Source: Asterella californica
Lineage: Eukaryota; Streptophyta; Marchantiopsida; Marchantiales; Aytoniaceae
Assembly: GCA_036924285.1 (NCBI GenBank)
Contig: JAYKYS010000002.1
Span: forward strand, 41,927,501 to 41,991,500
DNA length: 64,000 bases
Direction of reading: 5' to 3'
Part shown: piece after piece, positions 10,880 through 21,706 of the stretch
Layout: each line of letters starts with the position of its first letter
Position numbering within the stretch: the first letter of the stretch is position 1
The notes under the pieces: model-generated
The model's database searches: none
What the model saw: only the letters and a program-made list of their open reading frames with translations
What the model was told of the DNA's origin: nothing
Made by a program: the position numbers and the translations under genes

Positions 10880-12101
10880 GAGCACGAGAAACTTTTGCTG
10901 ATTAGTTAAATAATCATCGAATCGGCTTGCGATTGCGAATGAAGCTATAAGCACCTTTATTAGTGAAGGGGTAGAGTTTGTAGAGGCAACTGTGAAACTT
11001 GTATTAAAAAGGGGCAAACTTTGCAAATAAAGTTCTGTACGCATAAGGACAACAGGGGGCAGCTTAGCTAGGGCCCTGCTTCTGATAAGTGACTGCGCTT
11101 ATAAGGACAGCAGGGGGGCAGCTTAGCTGGGGCCTTAAACTTTAGGTTAAATACCTGCGGCGGCTTGGGATCGGGGACAGTTTGCAAAGGATTTTTCTGA
11201 GAGAGCTGAAGCGGAAGGAGGAGGATTAGGGATTGGGGGTTAAGGACACGCAGGAAAAAACTAGGAGGCTGGGGGAAGAGGAAATTGCTGACAGATTGAA
11301 TTGGGAGGTCATCGTAGGGAGAGGGGCGAGAGTTTTAGGCTTGGACGTTGTCTAATAAACTATTTTGAGGAGAAATTACTCACAGGAGGCAGTTTATTAA
11401 GAGAGATCGCTTGAAAATCTACAGAGGACTTTTGATCGATGTTGGATCAAATTTCTGAGAGTTTTAGTTGGGGCAAAGAGAGGAATAAGATTCAGGGGTC
11501 TGAATTTCACCTAGATTTCACCTAGATTTCACCTAGATGAACTTGGTAGGCTTTTGGTAGAGAACTAAATAGACCGGAGGTTGAGAAAATGCAAGAGAAA
11601 CTTGGAGGTTGAGAGAGATCAATTTCTTGACAGAATTGAGTCGGTGAACAGAGAGATCGTGGTAGAGAGGCAAGCAAGTGTTTTGGGGCTGGAACTTCAT
11701 CTGTTATACTGTTTCGGGTTTGGAGACCGAACTGAACGACCAGGGGCGGTTTTACTGAAGGAGATCGTTTGATAATCTGCAGAGAGGCTTTTGGTTATAG
11801 TTGGATCAAGCTCCTTAGAATTTTCAGTTGAGAGACACGCAGGAGAGGAAGAGAGAGATTTTCTTTACGGCTGAAGAGATTGATGGTGCAGCGACACTGA
11901 AATAAAGTTATTTCGACTCTTGAGAGATCTATCTGTGTACTTGAGTGTGTGTTTGAGTGTTTGTTTTGTAATTGGTGGGCACAAGGAGCAGTGTTTTGAG
12001 ATCTCATCGTCAGCAGCAATCTGTTTTTCTCTTTTGATCGTTTCTCTGATCGATCACAAGCAGGAGGTCCGCCCTCCCCAAGAAAGACTCTCGCCACGAC
12101 A
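10880..12101 (+). repeat. 5' LTR (3' part) of a + strand Ty3/gypsy element; left edge not located
   Basis: The right edge is placed at ...CGCCACGACA (12101) because what follows, TTTGGTGCTTCCACTGAGAG at 12102-12121, is the leader typical of plant gypsy elements just after the 5' LTR, and gag starts 56 bp later. The left edge is not resolved. A matching 3' LTR was not found because the element is cut off at about 15630. Confidence 0.5.
11215..11850 (+). repeat. Diverged ~350 bp tandem duplication in the 5' LTR/leader
   Basis: Segments near 11262-11480 and 11600-11840 share a series of words in the same order, for example CTTTTG...GTTGGATCAA followed by TTTCAGTTG or TTTTAGTTG, and GACAGATTGAATTG versus GACAGAATTGAGTCG. 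The two copies are clearly diverged. They lie just upstream of the LTR end at 12101. Confidence 0.55.
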
Positions 12102-12176
12102 TTTGGTGCTTCCACTGAGAGCAATTGGGTTGATTGATTGGAGAATTGACTAGATTGAGAGAAAAAATTGGATCAC

Positions 12177-13301
12177 ATGGCTGCTGTACAGGGTGCGGCT
12201 GCTGCTCAGAGTGCTCCTGTCCAAGGGACTCTAGGTCAAGATGGAATTGGCTCTCAAGGAGGACCTACGGTGGTTCCAACGGCAGCAGCACAGCCTGCCA
12301 TAGACACATCTCAGATTCTTCAGACGTTGGCTGCCTTGATTCAACAGCGGCCTGCAGTTGGAGGAGCTGAGCAAAAATCCACGAAGGCGTTACAAGCAAT
12401 TGTTGGTCGATGTGGACGATTTGATGGAAGAGATGTTACTAGGTACCTGCGGGAGTATGTGGGTGAGATGGAGTTGGTTAGAGCACCTGAAGTTGAGGTA
12501 ATTCTAAGCTTTGAGTTGACTGTTGTCCCTGACCTAAGAGAGAAGGTTAGAATTTTACAGAGAAGACATTTAGGTGGGTGGACTCTGTTTGAACGTGCAT
12601 TGAGAAAAGAGTTTCTAGAAGAGGACTCTGAAAGAGTCACCAGAAGAACTCTCATGGACTGGATAGAGCGTCAGCCTGGACGTTCCATGGGATTGAATGA
12701 GATAATTCATGAGTTTGAGAAGAGGTACTCTCAGCTTTCTGGTCTAGAGAGGTTGACGCTGGATGCTAGGAAGACGGAGTTGTTCTTGGGGGCTCTGGAT
12801 GAGTTCACAGCAGATAGGCTTTGCTTCATGTTGGCTGATCGTGGAGCTGAAGGGGGAGTTACATCTGATTGGAGGAGAGTGGAAGAAGCAGTATTTATCC
12901 TTGCTAGGCAACGTCGTGGTAGGATGGTGTTGCAGCTAGAGACCTTGCCAGAGCAGAGACTAGCTCCTCCAGTTCATGTAGCTCCTCCTACAATACCTCA
13001 GGCACCTATAGTGATTCCTCAAGCACCTATAGTGGTTCCTCAAGTGGTTCCTCAAGCGCCTGCAGTACCTATCCCAGCACAGAGAGGACCTAGACAGCAG
13101 TAGCGACCTGTTGAGAACCGAAATCAACATAACTTGATAGAAGAACTCACTCAACAGCTGAGAGATTTGAGGATTGAGATGGCAGACCTGAAGAGAGACC
13201 AACGATCGGTTGCACCAGGTGCTCGACCTATAGGAGGAACGTTTACCAGGAGATGTATTTGATGCGACAGTCCAGATCATCTCAGAGGAGACTGTCAAGA
13301 C
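12177..13301 (+). pseudogene. gag: Gag of + strand Ty3/gypsy element (element G)
   Basis: The frame opens at the ATG at 12177. It encodes an alanine/glutamine-rich start, a retrotransposon Gag core (residues ~75-230, with FDGRDVTRYLREYV, LREKVRILQRRHLGGWTLFE and KRYSQLSGLERLTLDARKTE), and a proline-rich PQAP repeat. A stop at 13101 interrupts the frame. After it comes a coiled segment (LIEELTQQLRDLRIEMADLK) and a CCHC zinc knuckle at about 13255-13300 (C-I-stop-C-DSPD-H-LRGD-C). The stop inside the knuckle is TGA where TGG is plausible. The element is related to A. Nucleic-acid packaging function is lost. Confidence 0.8.
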
Positions 13302-14720
13302 TTGGCGGTTGTCTTGCGAGAGGGCGTAGTCAACTATCAGAATAACAGGTTGTATTTAACCGCCACAGGGCAGCCTCTGAACACGTATTTTGGGAGAGGA
13401 GGAATGAAGAGTTCTCTTCCAGCACTTACTGGCGCGAATACTACAGCGATGACTGCGGGTTCTGCAGAGGCTGATGTGTATACTAGGAAGGTTGAGGTGT
13501 GCTCTAATCCAACTATGGTTGAGCACGCTAATGAGGTTTCAGTTGAAATGATGAAGAGAGGTGCAGAAAGCATTAGGAGAGCTACTGGATGGAGAGACCC
13601 AGTAGATGCAACTTCTATTCGAGCGTTTTTAGAGACGAGTGATGAACAAGATGCCATGATCGAAGATAAAAGAAGAAGGGATGCTTCTGATTTAGATGCA
13701 GGAGTACCAGAAGACAGTGATCGTCGGAGAGTTACGAGGAGGAGAGCAGCAGAACCATCATCAACTGTACTAACTGGTAGGTCTCCTGCTGCAGAGGATA
13801 TACCCTCTGCCTCTACAGCCCCACCACCTACAGTAGACCCTATGGAAGGTGTACATGATTTATCACAGGAGCCTACTGCTACGGATAGAGTGCGGGGGAA
13901 AAGTTTACAGCACAGGAGAAGGAGAAAGCTCCAGCTTACAAGTTAGCGGCAGACATCGAAACAGCAACAGACTTACGTGCTGTTTCGGAGCAACGCATTT
14001 TGGATGCTAGAGTTGAGTTTACTCTTCGTGAGGTACTAGGTATCGCCAAGAGAGAGTTTCATGAATTGATAATCGACATCATGAAAAGAAAGAGACAAGT
14101 ATTGACTGAACAAGTAGGCAGTCAGATGGTTGATGCAGTAGATGCTATTGGTGTTAATGGGTTCAGAGATGATAAATATGAAGTATGGGTTGCTGGTCCT
14201 GCTGTTATTGAGAACGAAGATGAAGAGTTTGAGGAGGATAGGTCAAGCACAGACAGCGATTTCAAAGAAAAGCACTGGGTAAGAGCGACAACTGAGACGC
14301 AGGTTCGACTTGGGGGACTTTCTGAGCCAGTACCTGCACTTGTGGATCACGGGTCGGAGATCAACATCATTTCCAAGGAGGTGTATGAAAAAGAACAGTG
14401 GTCAATCGAAAGGAATCACGGTTGGGTGCTTCGAGCTGCAAATAACCAAAAGGGTGAGTTATACGGAGCCTGTCCCAATATGCGTGTAAGGATTGGAGAT
14501 GTAGAGGTTGATCAGCATTTCTTTGTACAGTCGTCTGCCTCCTATCCTGTCATACATCACCGCTGTTCGAATGGAGACAAAAGTGATGAATGATGAGTCT
14601 CCTTATGCCAGAGTTCGGAGTCCTGATGATAAGTACTCAGTACAGTTTTTGACGGTTCGTTCAAGACATGAGCGGAACCGACAAACCCTTAGAGATTCTT
14701 AGACGAAGAGATGTAAGGAT
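13302..14720 (+). pseudogene. Gag-pol linker and aspartic protease of element G
   Basis: It continues in the Gag frame to 13946, then is shifted at about 13900 into the frame that reads AADIETATDLRAVSEQRILD and, from 14000, FTLREVLGIAKREFHELIID. The protease active-site block is PALVDHGSEINIIS (about 14335-14376). Here the usual D-T/S-G is D-H-G-S, a variant found in some plant gypsy families. A further shift near 14545 moves to a frame reading SYITAVRMETKVMNDESPYA. At least two shifts and the in-frame stops make it non-functional. Confidence 0.75.
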
Positions 14721-14851
14721 TTTCGCAGTCCACTCCTGTAGAGCGGGAAGACAAAGGTGTAGAACCTACTGTTGAGGTCCCGTCAGAGTTGGAAGCGAGA
14801 CATGTACAAAGGTCTGGAGACAGGTGTGGTGTACAGAGTTGACAGTCTGGA

Positions 14852-15628
14852 TTGCTGATGTTTGAGACAGATGGGTGGAGCCGATTTACAAGAGTTGAAG
14901 ATATGAGGGAAAATACAAAAAGATGGATGGTGAAACAGATATCAGAGTTGTGGCGTGTAGGAGTTCTACCTGAAGACGAAGTGGTTTCTGGCTTGTTTGA
15001 AGAGTTTATGTCTGTACAGTCAGTTGTTGGTTGGTTAGACAATGTGAGTAGATTGATGGAAGGGAAAAATAGTGTGGCGGTGATCCCTATCCACTCTCGA
15101 CGCATATATGAGGAGATTGCTACATACGTGTAGTTCTTTCTTCATCCGATGTAGAATAGTGAAAGGAGAGAAGCCAGTTGTTGGTATGCACTCCCTCAGG
15201 AAGCATACGTCCATGCGAAGTACAAATCTGTACTGAGAAAGGTAAGACCGGTAGTAGCTCAACTACCTACTAACTCCCAGCAGCAAGTACAGTTAGTGGG
15301 GACTGAGCCTATATTGCGTGATCATAGACGAGTAAGGCACCAGTTTACTGAGGAGACATTGAAGGAGCTCCGGATAGGAGGGGGTGATTTCTTGATTGAG
15401 ATCGAGAAGACAGTGTTTGAACAGATGATAGTGAAGCATGGTAAAGCATTCTCTTTTTCAGCAAAGGAGATAGGTTGTGTGGACCCAAAGGCTATAGTGC
15501 CTATGGTTATATTCACAATCCCTCATGTGCCTTTGGACCTGAAACCGATTCCAGTTCCTCGTGCTTTGTTGCCTAAACTCATCGAGTTGTTGAAGGAGAA
15601 GGTACAGATGGCTATAAGCCTACATTAA
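14852..15628 (+). pseudogene. Pre-RT region of element G, cut off at the start of reverse transcriptase
   Basis: Broken frames at 14852-15133 and 15296-15628. The second ends with VPLDLKPIPVPRALLPKLIE and LLKEKVQMAI, the region that in this family directly precedes the RT palm. The similarity stops at about 15615. Everything that should follow (RT, RNase H, integrase, 3' LTR) is missing, and unrelated sequence follows. Element A on the other strand supplies a related RT. Confidence 0.65.
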
Positions 15629-15649
15629 ATATTTAGAGATCAGTCACAA

Positions 15650-15760
15650 ATTAGAGTCACCCTCATGGGAGTTGAACCCAAGCAGGTCAAATCGGCCTGG
15701 TCCGACAAGGTGTCCTGCACAAAACAAAACAATAACCACAAGCCATAAAAAAAAAGATGT
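15650..15760 (-). mobile_element. Possible second SINE-like fragment
   Basis: On the minus strand a box B-like GGGTTCAACTCCC (plus positions about 15670-15682) follows GACCTGC. Upstream is GTGCAGGACACCTTGTCGGA, which could be a decayed box A region. No full cloverleaf can be drawn and box A is weak. Confidence 0.3.
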
Positions 15761-15807
15761 GAACGCGCTTCTGCGCATACGTCAAGTTTAAGGCGACGGA
15801 ACATCAT

Positions 15808-16316
15808 GTCGTGCGCATACACATCGCTACACAACATACATCGCTGTCAAAGATACACCACACACACACATAACACATGGACGGTGTCATACACATACAC
15901 AAGTGTACCACAATGATAAACGATATGTACTCACTCCACCATGCCAACGGACACTAAACAATCACTAAAGTCGAGCCAAATCCACTCTGTGCTCGCATAG
16001 ACTCCAGATTGCACTCACAAAGACTATCCATCATAGCTAGGAGCTTGAAGACTCAACTTGAAGAACTAAGGCCTCCAAGCCCTACATGAGAAGTATACCC
16101 CTAGTGAGCTCTCTCACCGACTCGCCCTAACGACACTAACGGTCTTACCGGGATTCGTCACTCCGCACTCGACCAACCTAGCCGAGGTGCCCAAACTGAC
16201 GTGACAGCTGTCGTGCGCATACACATCGCTACACAACATACATCGCTGTCAGAGGTACACCACACATACACATAACACATGGACGATGTCATACACATAC
16301 ACAAGTGTATCACAAT
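15808..16316 (+). repeat. ~107 bp direct repeat inside LTR-like sequence
   Basis: 15808-15914 and 16210-16316 are nearly identical: GTCGTGCGCATACACATCGC, then an ACACAC/ATACACAT-rich tail ending in CACAAGTGTAYCACAAT. Between them, 16160-16212 matches inverted sequence at 10006-10055. The pair lies just beyond the end of the minus-strand integrase fragment, where a 3' LTR is expected, so it may be an LTR-internal duplication. Confidence 0.8.
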
Positions 16317-16581
16317 CGCCTCCCTAACTAACGATTAGGTCCCTCTATCCCCAGATAGCTCCATATCCCAACTACGTGATATACACCTTCATGCGTGCAA
16401 GGTTCAGGAGGCCGGGTGCTACATCGCCCCATCGTTAATCGATTGTTTGCAATCCATATCGAAGATCTAATCGGCTATCTTTGTTATATACATCGAGGAC
16501 AAACCCACCGTTCAGTAGGAACAACACTGAGAGGTGGAGTCAAACATGACATATGCCAACCTCTAGAACAACCATCACACA

Positions 16582-17745
16582 TCAACATACGGGCTGATCC
16601 ACAACAGACCCACATAACATACACCTCGAGCCTGCCCGTACAATTGCTAAGCTTGGGTCAACTGTATCATCGATGTTGGGAAGATGACATGGCGCGCAAT
16701 TACGCACATGGTCCTTCCAAACAATACCATCACGGCCCTCTAACATGAGTACTCCAGAAGGTAACACCTCACGCACTCGTAAAATAGTGCGTCCTGCGGT
16801 CACGTCCAACGTCGTCGGTGTAGTCTGATGTAGATAGATATAATCGTCAGGATGAAACTTGCGAATCGATGATCGATAATCTCTTCCTCGAATAGTCGCA
16901 TATCGCAACACGTCTCTATGATGAGCAATCGCTAGGTTCTCAAAAGCCATAGGCATAACTCTCCGAAATGTCTCTTCTCGTTGAGAACATGCGTTCACCC
17001 ACATATCCGGGTCATCAAGGTTCAGCACCTCAACAGAATCATGACGAATGGCCGAAGGTTTCTCGATCTCGATCATACAATAGAAAATACGGTGAGAAGG
17101 AAGCCAAAGATGCTTGTCGGCTAAAACGGTAACCCATAGCCAATCATGATAACTGTACATCCAAGTCTCCCAAGTGATCTTTCTGCAAGCCATACTTGCG
17201 CAATCCTCTCTTCACCGTCTGAACTATCCTCTCCGCCAAACCATCCGCCTCAAGATGATCTCGAGATGTAGTCTGATGATCAATCAGCGCCTGATCACAC
17301 AAGGCCTGAAACTCACCAAGGAACTCTATATCTTGGTCTGTCAGCACTTCAGCTGGTGCTCCAAAACGACTCAACACTCGATCTAAGAATGCATATGCCG
17401 TCCCTTCACTCGCTTTGTCTGATAATACCACCAACTCAATCCACTTGGAGAAGTGCTCCATCATCACCAACACATACCGGTGGTGACCTACGATCAACGG
17501 TAAAGGTTCCATAAAATCCAAACTCCAACGGTAACCCATCGATAAAGGATGTAACTGTGGAGTAGGAGCATTAAACGATGCTCGTACTCGATCACAAACC
17601 ACACATCATGCGACAAACTGCTGCACATTGACGTGCATACCACATCATCAATACTGTCCTTGGAGTAAGCTATGCGTACGTTATCGTGTCGGACTTTGCG
17701 TGAAGGATGTCCAGGAAAACACGAGGTTCCTGACTGTGGAGATGT
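16582..17745 (-). pseudogene. Integrase fragment of a Ty3/gypsy element (element F) ending in a PHD-like motif
   Basis: From 17745 downward on the minus strand: a decayed zinc-binding domain (a GHPSRK block, then QQFVA-stop-CVVCDRVRASFNAP), and the catalytic core with D (YRWSLDFMEP), D (VLTDQDIEF) and E (HLEADGLAERIVQTVKRGLR). A shift near 17150-17190 leads into a second frame with NLAIAHHRDVLRYA, FHPDDYIYL, a variable tail, and HVRNCAPCHLP...CMLCG, the beginning of a PHD-finger-like C terminus that is cut at about 16582. No RT or gag is attached. The element is truncated on both sides. Confidence 0.75.
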
Positions 17746-17749
17746 TGTG

Positions 17750-18695
17750 TGCTGAAACAGAGACAAGACAGAAAAACAACCACGAAAACGAATGCTGCGA
17801 TATATACCAACTCCAAATGCATGTACACTATCGGTTCTTTCTCCTAAGAGCACAGAACTGAGAAACAGACTAGAGCGTTCTATAGCCTGCTTCAAAAGTC
17901 CCTAAAAACAACCCTTGAATCACAACCCTGACCCAAACCACCGAAGCGTAGCTCAAAGCAAGAGAAACTTCCTTTTGCTAACAAACAGAGCCACAGCAGT
18001 ATCACACGATCCAAACCCAAGTCCAAACCACACCCATGTACAAGCTCTTAGCCAAAACTAGCTACCACAAGCTGTATATAGCCAACCAGAACTCTAACGA
18101 ACTCAAAAGAGCAAAACCCATAGCGAAGAAACTGAAAAAGACCTATCTGAGAACTTCCTCCTTTTGCCGAACGGACTTCAGATGTCGATAGGGTCTCCTC
18201 CGCTGACTCCGTTAACCCAAGAAACCTTCAGATCCGACTCCCAACAGCCGAGATATCGTTGATTTTCTTTTGCAGGTGACCGAACCTTCAAAAACTCCTC
18301 CCTACGGCTTAAAACCGCACACACCGCACAAACGGATCGTCTAAACTGATATCCGTTTTCCTTGGCAGATAGATCTAGCTATCACGAACCCAACGAGACT
18401 CTAAACAAGTCGTTTGGAGTTCCTCTTGCAAAACCACACAAGAAATTTGGTCGCAGGTTGCAAAATTCTGACATAAATGGACTCCTTGCGACTCAAACTC
18501 GCTCACCTCACCCAAAACAACAATCCAATCCACGTATTGTCTTCTCCTATGCGTAGATGAAGACTCCCTAGTCGCATAGGCATCAAGAACGAAGAGATTG
18601 ACACACCGATCGCGAAGAACAACCCAATTTTAGGTCGCAGGTGATGAAAAACTTGACGCATGCGCTTCCCTGCGAGTCAATTTCACTCAGAACTC
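17750..18695. other. Non-coding, possibly the 3' LTR/UTR of element A
   Basis: It lies between the end of element A's pol and the start of integrase fragment F. No coding similarity. A GGTCGCAGGT word recurs at about 18449 and 18632, followed each time by similar text, suggesting an internal duplication. A partner LTR was not found in the window, so this is only a positional guess. Confidence 0.35.
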
Positions 18696-20140
18696 CTAAA
18701 CCGCCTGATGAAACTTGGTATCGTCTTCAATTTCTTCTTCTGATACTAGATCTGCATCTGCATCCATCATCTGATCTAACTCCAAAAATTCATCAAGCTC
18801 AATGGATTCTCCCCTTCTTTTAAACAACTTGATACGCTTACCAGCAACAGGAAGTCTTAGAGGTGTATCATCGAGCTCCCGTAAAGAGTAAGTAGCATTC
18901 TGATGCACTTCTAAGACAACATACGGGCCAAACCACCTCCTAGAAAATTTTAGAATCGTAGAGTGCTGATTCTCTAACGTACTGTCATACACCAAAACCC
19001 AATCTCCAGCATGTATGGGCTTTGGTCGGAGCCTGTGGGTCTTGTCAAACCTGTCCTTGTTCTTGAGACGGACCTCTTTCAGTTTCTGTTGAGCCTCTAT
19101 AAGATCCTCCTCTCTATGTTCCAACTGCCTGATTCGAAGTGCAAGAAGTTGTACATGATCCATTTCGTCTTCCCACGGTAAAGTAGCCCATGTAGGAAAG
19201 TCCTCCTCTGCCGGCATAATCGGTTTTTGACCTAGCATCAGTTCAATGGGCATGTACCCAATAGTAGTGCAGTGAGTCGACTTGTCAGCCCATAGGCAAA
19301 AGAGAGCAACCTAAGCCACTGTCTATGCCTACCATCGCATGCCTTTACCAGAGCTTGAACAATCGACGGATGTCCTCTCTCGCTCTTACCAATCCCTTCC
19401 GGATTCATAGCAGTAGTGAGTTTGAGTTTCACTCCGTGTTGGGCGAAGAACTCCTTCGCTTCCGTACCACGCAACTCTCCTCTGTCTACACGCAATCTCT
19501 CTATAGATCCGTACTTACAGAGAATATCTTCAAGAACAAACCTACATATCCCTTCTGTGGCCTTCGTCCTCAGAGCTCGTCCTTCCACAAAGTTGGAGAG
19601 GTCTTTTCGAGCCAACACCAAGTACCTCATACCCCATAACCCGGGAGGCATTGCTAACAAATCAAGAACCCATTGAAAATGGATACTGGGCGGATAGGTT
19701 GGTACCAGGCCATCCTTGTAACCTACCTTTGAATAAAATTGGCAGTGCAAGCATGAACTCACAAAGTTCATCACATCTTGATAAAGTCCTTTCCACCAGT
19801 ATCTCTCCTTCAACTTTGTATAGGTAGCCCAAGCTCTTCGATGTCCGACCCACAAAGTGTCATGAAACTCCTTCACCAACTGTTGCTTGGTCTGCAGATC
19901 ATCTATAACTCGCAAAAGTGCTTCATCTCTTCTCTTTGGACGCTTCCAAAGATATCCATCTCGCAACAAATAATCATATGCCTTCCTCCTTACCTCTCTA
20001 AACTCTGCATCACTCAAACCCTCCCGCATGTTTAAAGAACTCAGAAAGAATCCAATGTCACGTACCCTTTCCGTGTAGAACTCCTCTCTGAACGACAGCA
20101 GCTTCAAGTTTGTAGTTCGCCGATTAACCTGACACTGAGC
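18696..20140 (-). pseudogene. pol: Element A block 3: end of RNase H/tether, integrase, C-terminal domain
   Basis: Reading down from 20140: a linker, then a zinc-binding domain (KEFHDTLWVGH ... CLHCQ, an H-H-C-C arrangement), then an integrase core with D (VLDLLAMP), D (LRVDRGEL) and E (NPEGIGKSERGH). A frame shift at about 19245 leads to the conserved region after the core (MPIELMLGQKP), a coiled helix, and a GDWVLVY...FGPYVVLEV...TYSLREL block ending at 18696. The frame at 20140 continues directly into element A sequence at 29510 when element D and one copy of GAGC are removed. Confidence 0.82.
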
Positions 20141-20862
20141 TGTAAACCCTCCGCGGTCCTATCGATCAACTACCCCCCTCCCCCCGATCTCTCAACCTCC
20201 ACAATCGTCATCCACGAATCTGCAACATGTCGGGCCTGTCTCTCACTCAGGGGTCACCTCTGATGGCTTTGATGAAAGCACACCATGAACTTGAAGGGAA
20301 AATGCTAAGTTCATTCATTCATACACCCACAAACTTATCAACTAAAAATCTCCATAAACTCATCAACTAAAATCCTCCATTCTAACGACGTCTCTCAAGT
20401 TCTCACATGCTAAACATATCCCACACTCTCTATATTACTCAAGTTGTCATTACGACGATGTGAAAACAAGGATGAGGAGCTCTTCTCTACTCCTCTATTT
20501 ATACATTCTAGGTTTTTACTTTGGTATCCTCTGGTAACTCAGCCGTAATTACTTTTAACGGGTTTTACTAAGATATTACTTCAGATAAAAGCATTAATCA
20601 CATGGGCTTCTTACCTTTTCACATGGGCTTATTCCTTCATAGTCAACAACTTCTAGAAAGATTCTGGAATATTCTCAAGGAATCTCAAATTTCCACCCCC
20701 CTCTACACTAGGACTCACTAAAAAGGAAACATGTGGAATCTCTTCTTGTTTTTAATGCCCACAAAGTCCACAACTTTAATCCAACCACTATTATCAAGTC
20801 AAAAAGGAGATAAGGGATACTTTCCACCCCCTTTCTACCTTTTAGACAAGATGACAAGATAG

Positions 20863-21037
20863 ATAATGCACCAAAAGGTTCGTCTAATAAAAGAAAATCC
20901 GGTTGAATTGCTAAACTTCTTGCAAGAGCAACACGTTGTTTCTGTCCTCCTGAAAGTTGGGCAGGATATTCAAAAGATATGTCTGCAATTCGTAAACAAT
21001 TTAATAAATCATTGATCTTATTTTTTATTTTTTTAGA
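20863..21037 (-). pseudogene. cysA: Fragment of plastid cysA (sulfate/thiosulfate ABC transporter ATPase)
   Basis: The minus frame reads [20 protein letters not shown], then the ABC signature [16 protein letters not shown], then [10 protein letters not shown] (Walker B), and is cut there. This is the cysA (mbpX) ATPase of bryophyte and algal plastomes. A TAG lies upstream in the same frame at 21038-21040, so the plastid match probably ends there. About 58 codons remain of a gene several hundred codons long. Not functional. Confidence 0.85.
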
Positions 21038-21247
21038 CTAATATATTTTTTACCAATAAATATAAGCACAAACAGTTTAGCATTTCTATGTTTAGGATCA
21101 CAATGTAGAGATTGGTCTTTGGTATTAAAACAACAACCTAACAAGGTTATGATATAATTTTGAGTAAATTGGAAAACCTCTGAGTTGATTTTTTTGGATA
21201 ATTTATCCCCCTTGTTAAAAAAATATATATAATATACGGAGCTAATC

Positions 21248-21499
21248 ATGTCTAGAAATACAGGAGAGCGTCCTTTTGCTGATATAATTACCAATATTCG
21301 ATATTGGGTAATCCATAGCATCACTATACCTTCTTTATTTATTGCAGGTTGGTTATTTGTTAGCACAGGGTTGGCTTATGATGTATTCGGAAGTCCTCGT
21401 CCAAATGAATATTTCACAGAAAACCGACAAGAAGTACCACTAATAACTGGCCGTTTTAATTCGTTAGAACAAATTGATGAATTTACAAAATCCTTTTAG
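21248..21499 (+). CDS. psbE: Plastid-derived psbE, cytochrome b559 alpha subunit, intact frame
   Basis: All 83 codons are present from ATG to TAG ([15 protein letters not shown] ... [11 protein letters not shown]). The single transmembrane helix and the heme-binding histidine ([14 protein letters not shown]) are present. In the plastid the protein binds heme with PsbF in photosystem II. Here it sits inside a retrotransposon LTR in the nucleus, without a plastid promoter context or transit peptide, so it is not expected to be functional. Intactness suggests a young transfer. The insert ends 10 bases after the stop, inside what would be the psbE-psbF spacer. Confidence 0.96.
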   Translation: MSRNTGERPFADIITNIRYWVIHSITIPSLFIAGWLFVSTGLAYDVFGSPRPNEYFTENRQEVPLITGRFNSLEQIDEFTKSF

Positions 21500-21706
21500 G
21501 GGACATTAATGCTCACTCTTTAGCAAATATCTGAATTCTGCCAAAAGTACAGCTAAGTTTAACCATAACTAACTTTTAGCTAGTCATGACTAACTTGATA
21601 CCTCCTTAAAGTACTTTGACAGCAAATAAACATTCTCAACACTTAGTTATAACTAAACACCTTACTAATAGACAAACTTCCTGTGTGTAACATAGGTCGT
21701 TACATT

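Larger units (their letters stand above)
20863..21509. mobile_element. Nuclear plastid DNA insertion (NUPT)
   Basis: In the intact right LTR the text runs ACAAGATAG-TAG-TGCTCACTC. In the left LTR the TAG is replaced by 647 bp of AT-rich plastid sequence holding a cysA fragment and a complete psbE. There is no target duplication, and 3 bp of LTR are missing, as expected for end-joining capture of organelle DNA. The junction between the cysA and psbE parts may itself be an end-joining point (about 21038). The insertion came after D inserted, since only one LTR carries it. Confidence 0.92.
20141..21704 (-). repeat. 3' LTR of element D, interrupted by plastid DNA
   Basis: The left copy of the D LTR. 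It matches 28610-29509 except for a small indel near its start (about 20166-20215), scattered substitutions, and replacement of 3 bp by the 647 bp plastid insert at 20863-21509. Confidence 0.93.

Noticed and set aside
21030..21366. 113-codon minus frame overlapping psbE
   Set aside because: Shadow of psbE and its AT-rich upstream; psbE itself is unmistakable on the + strand.
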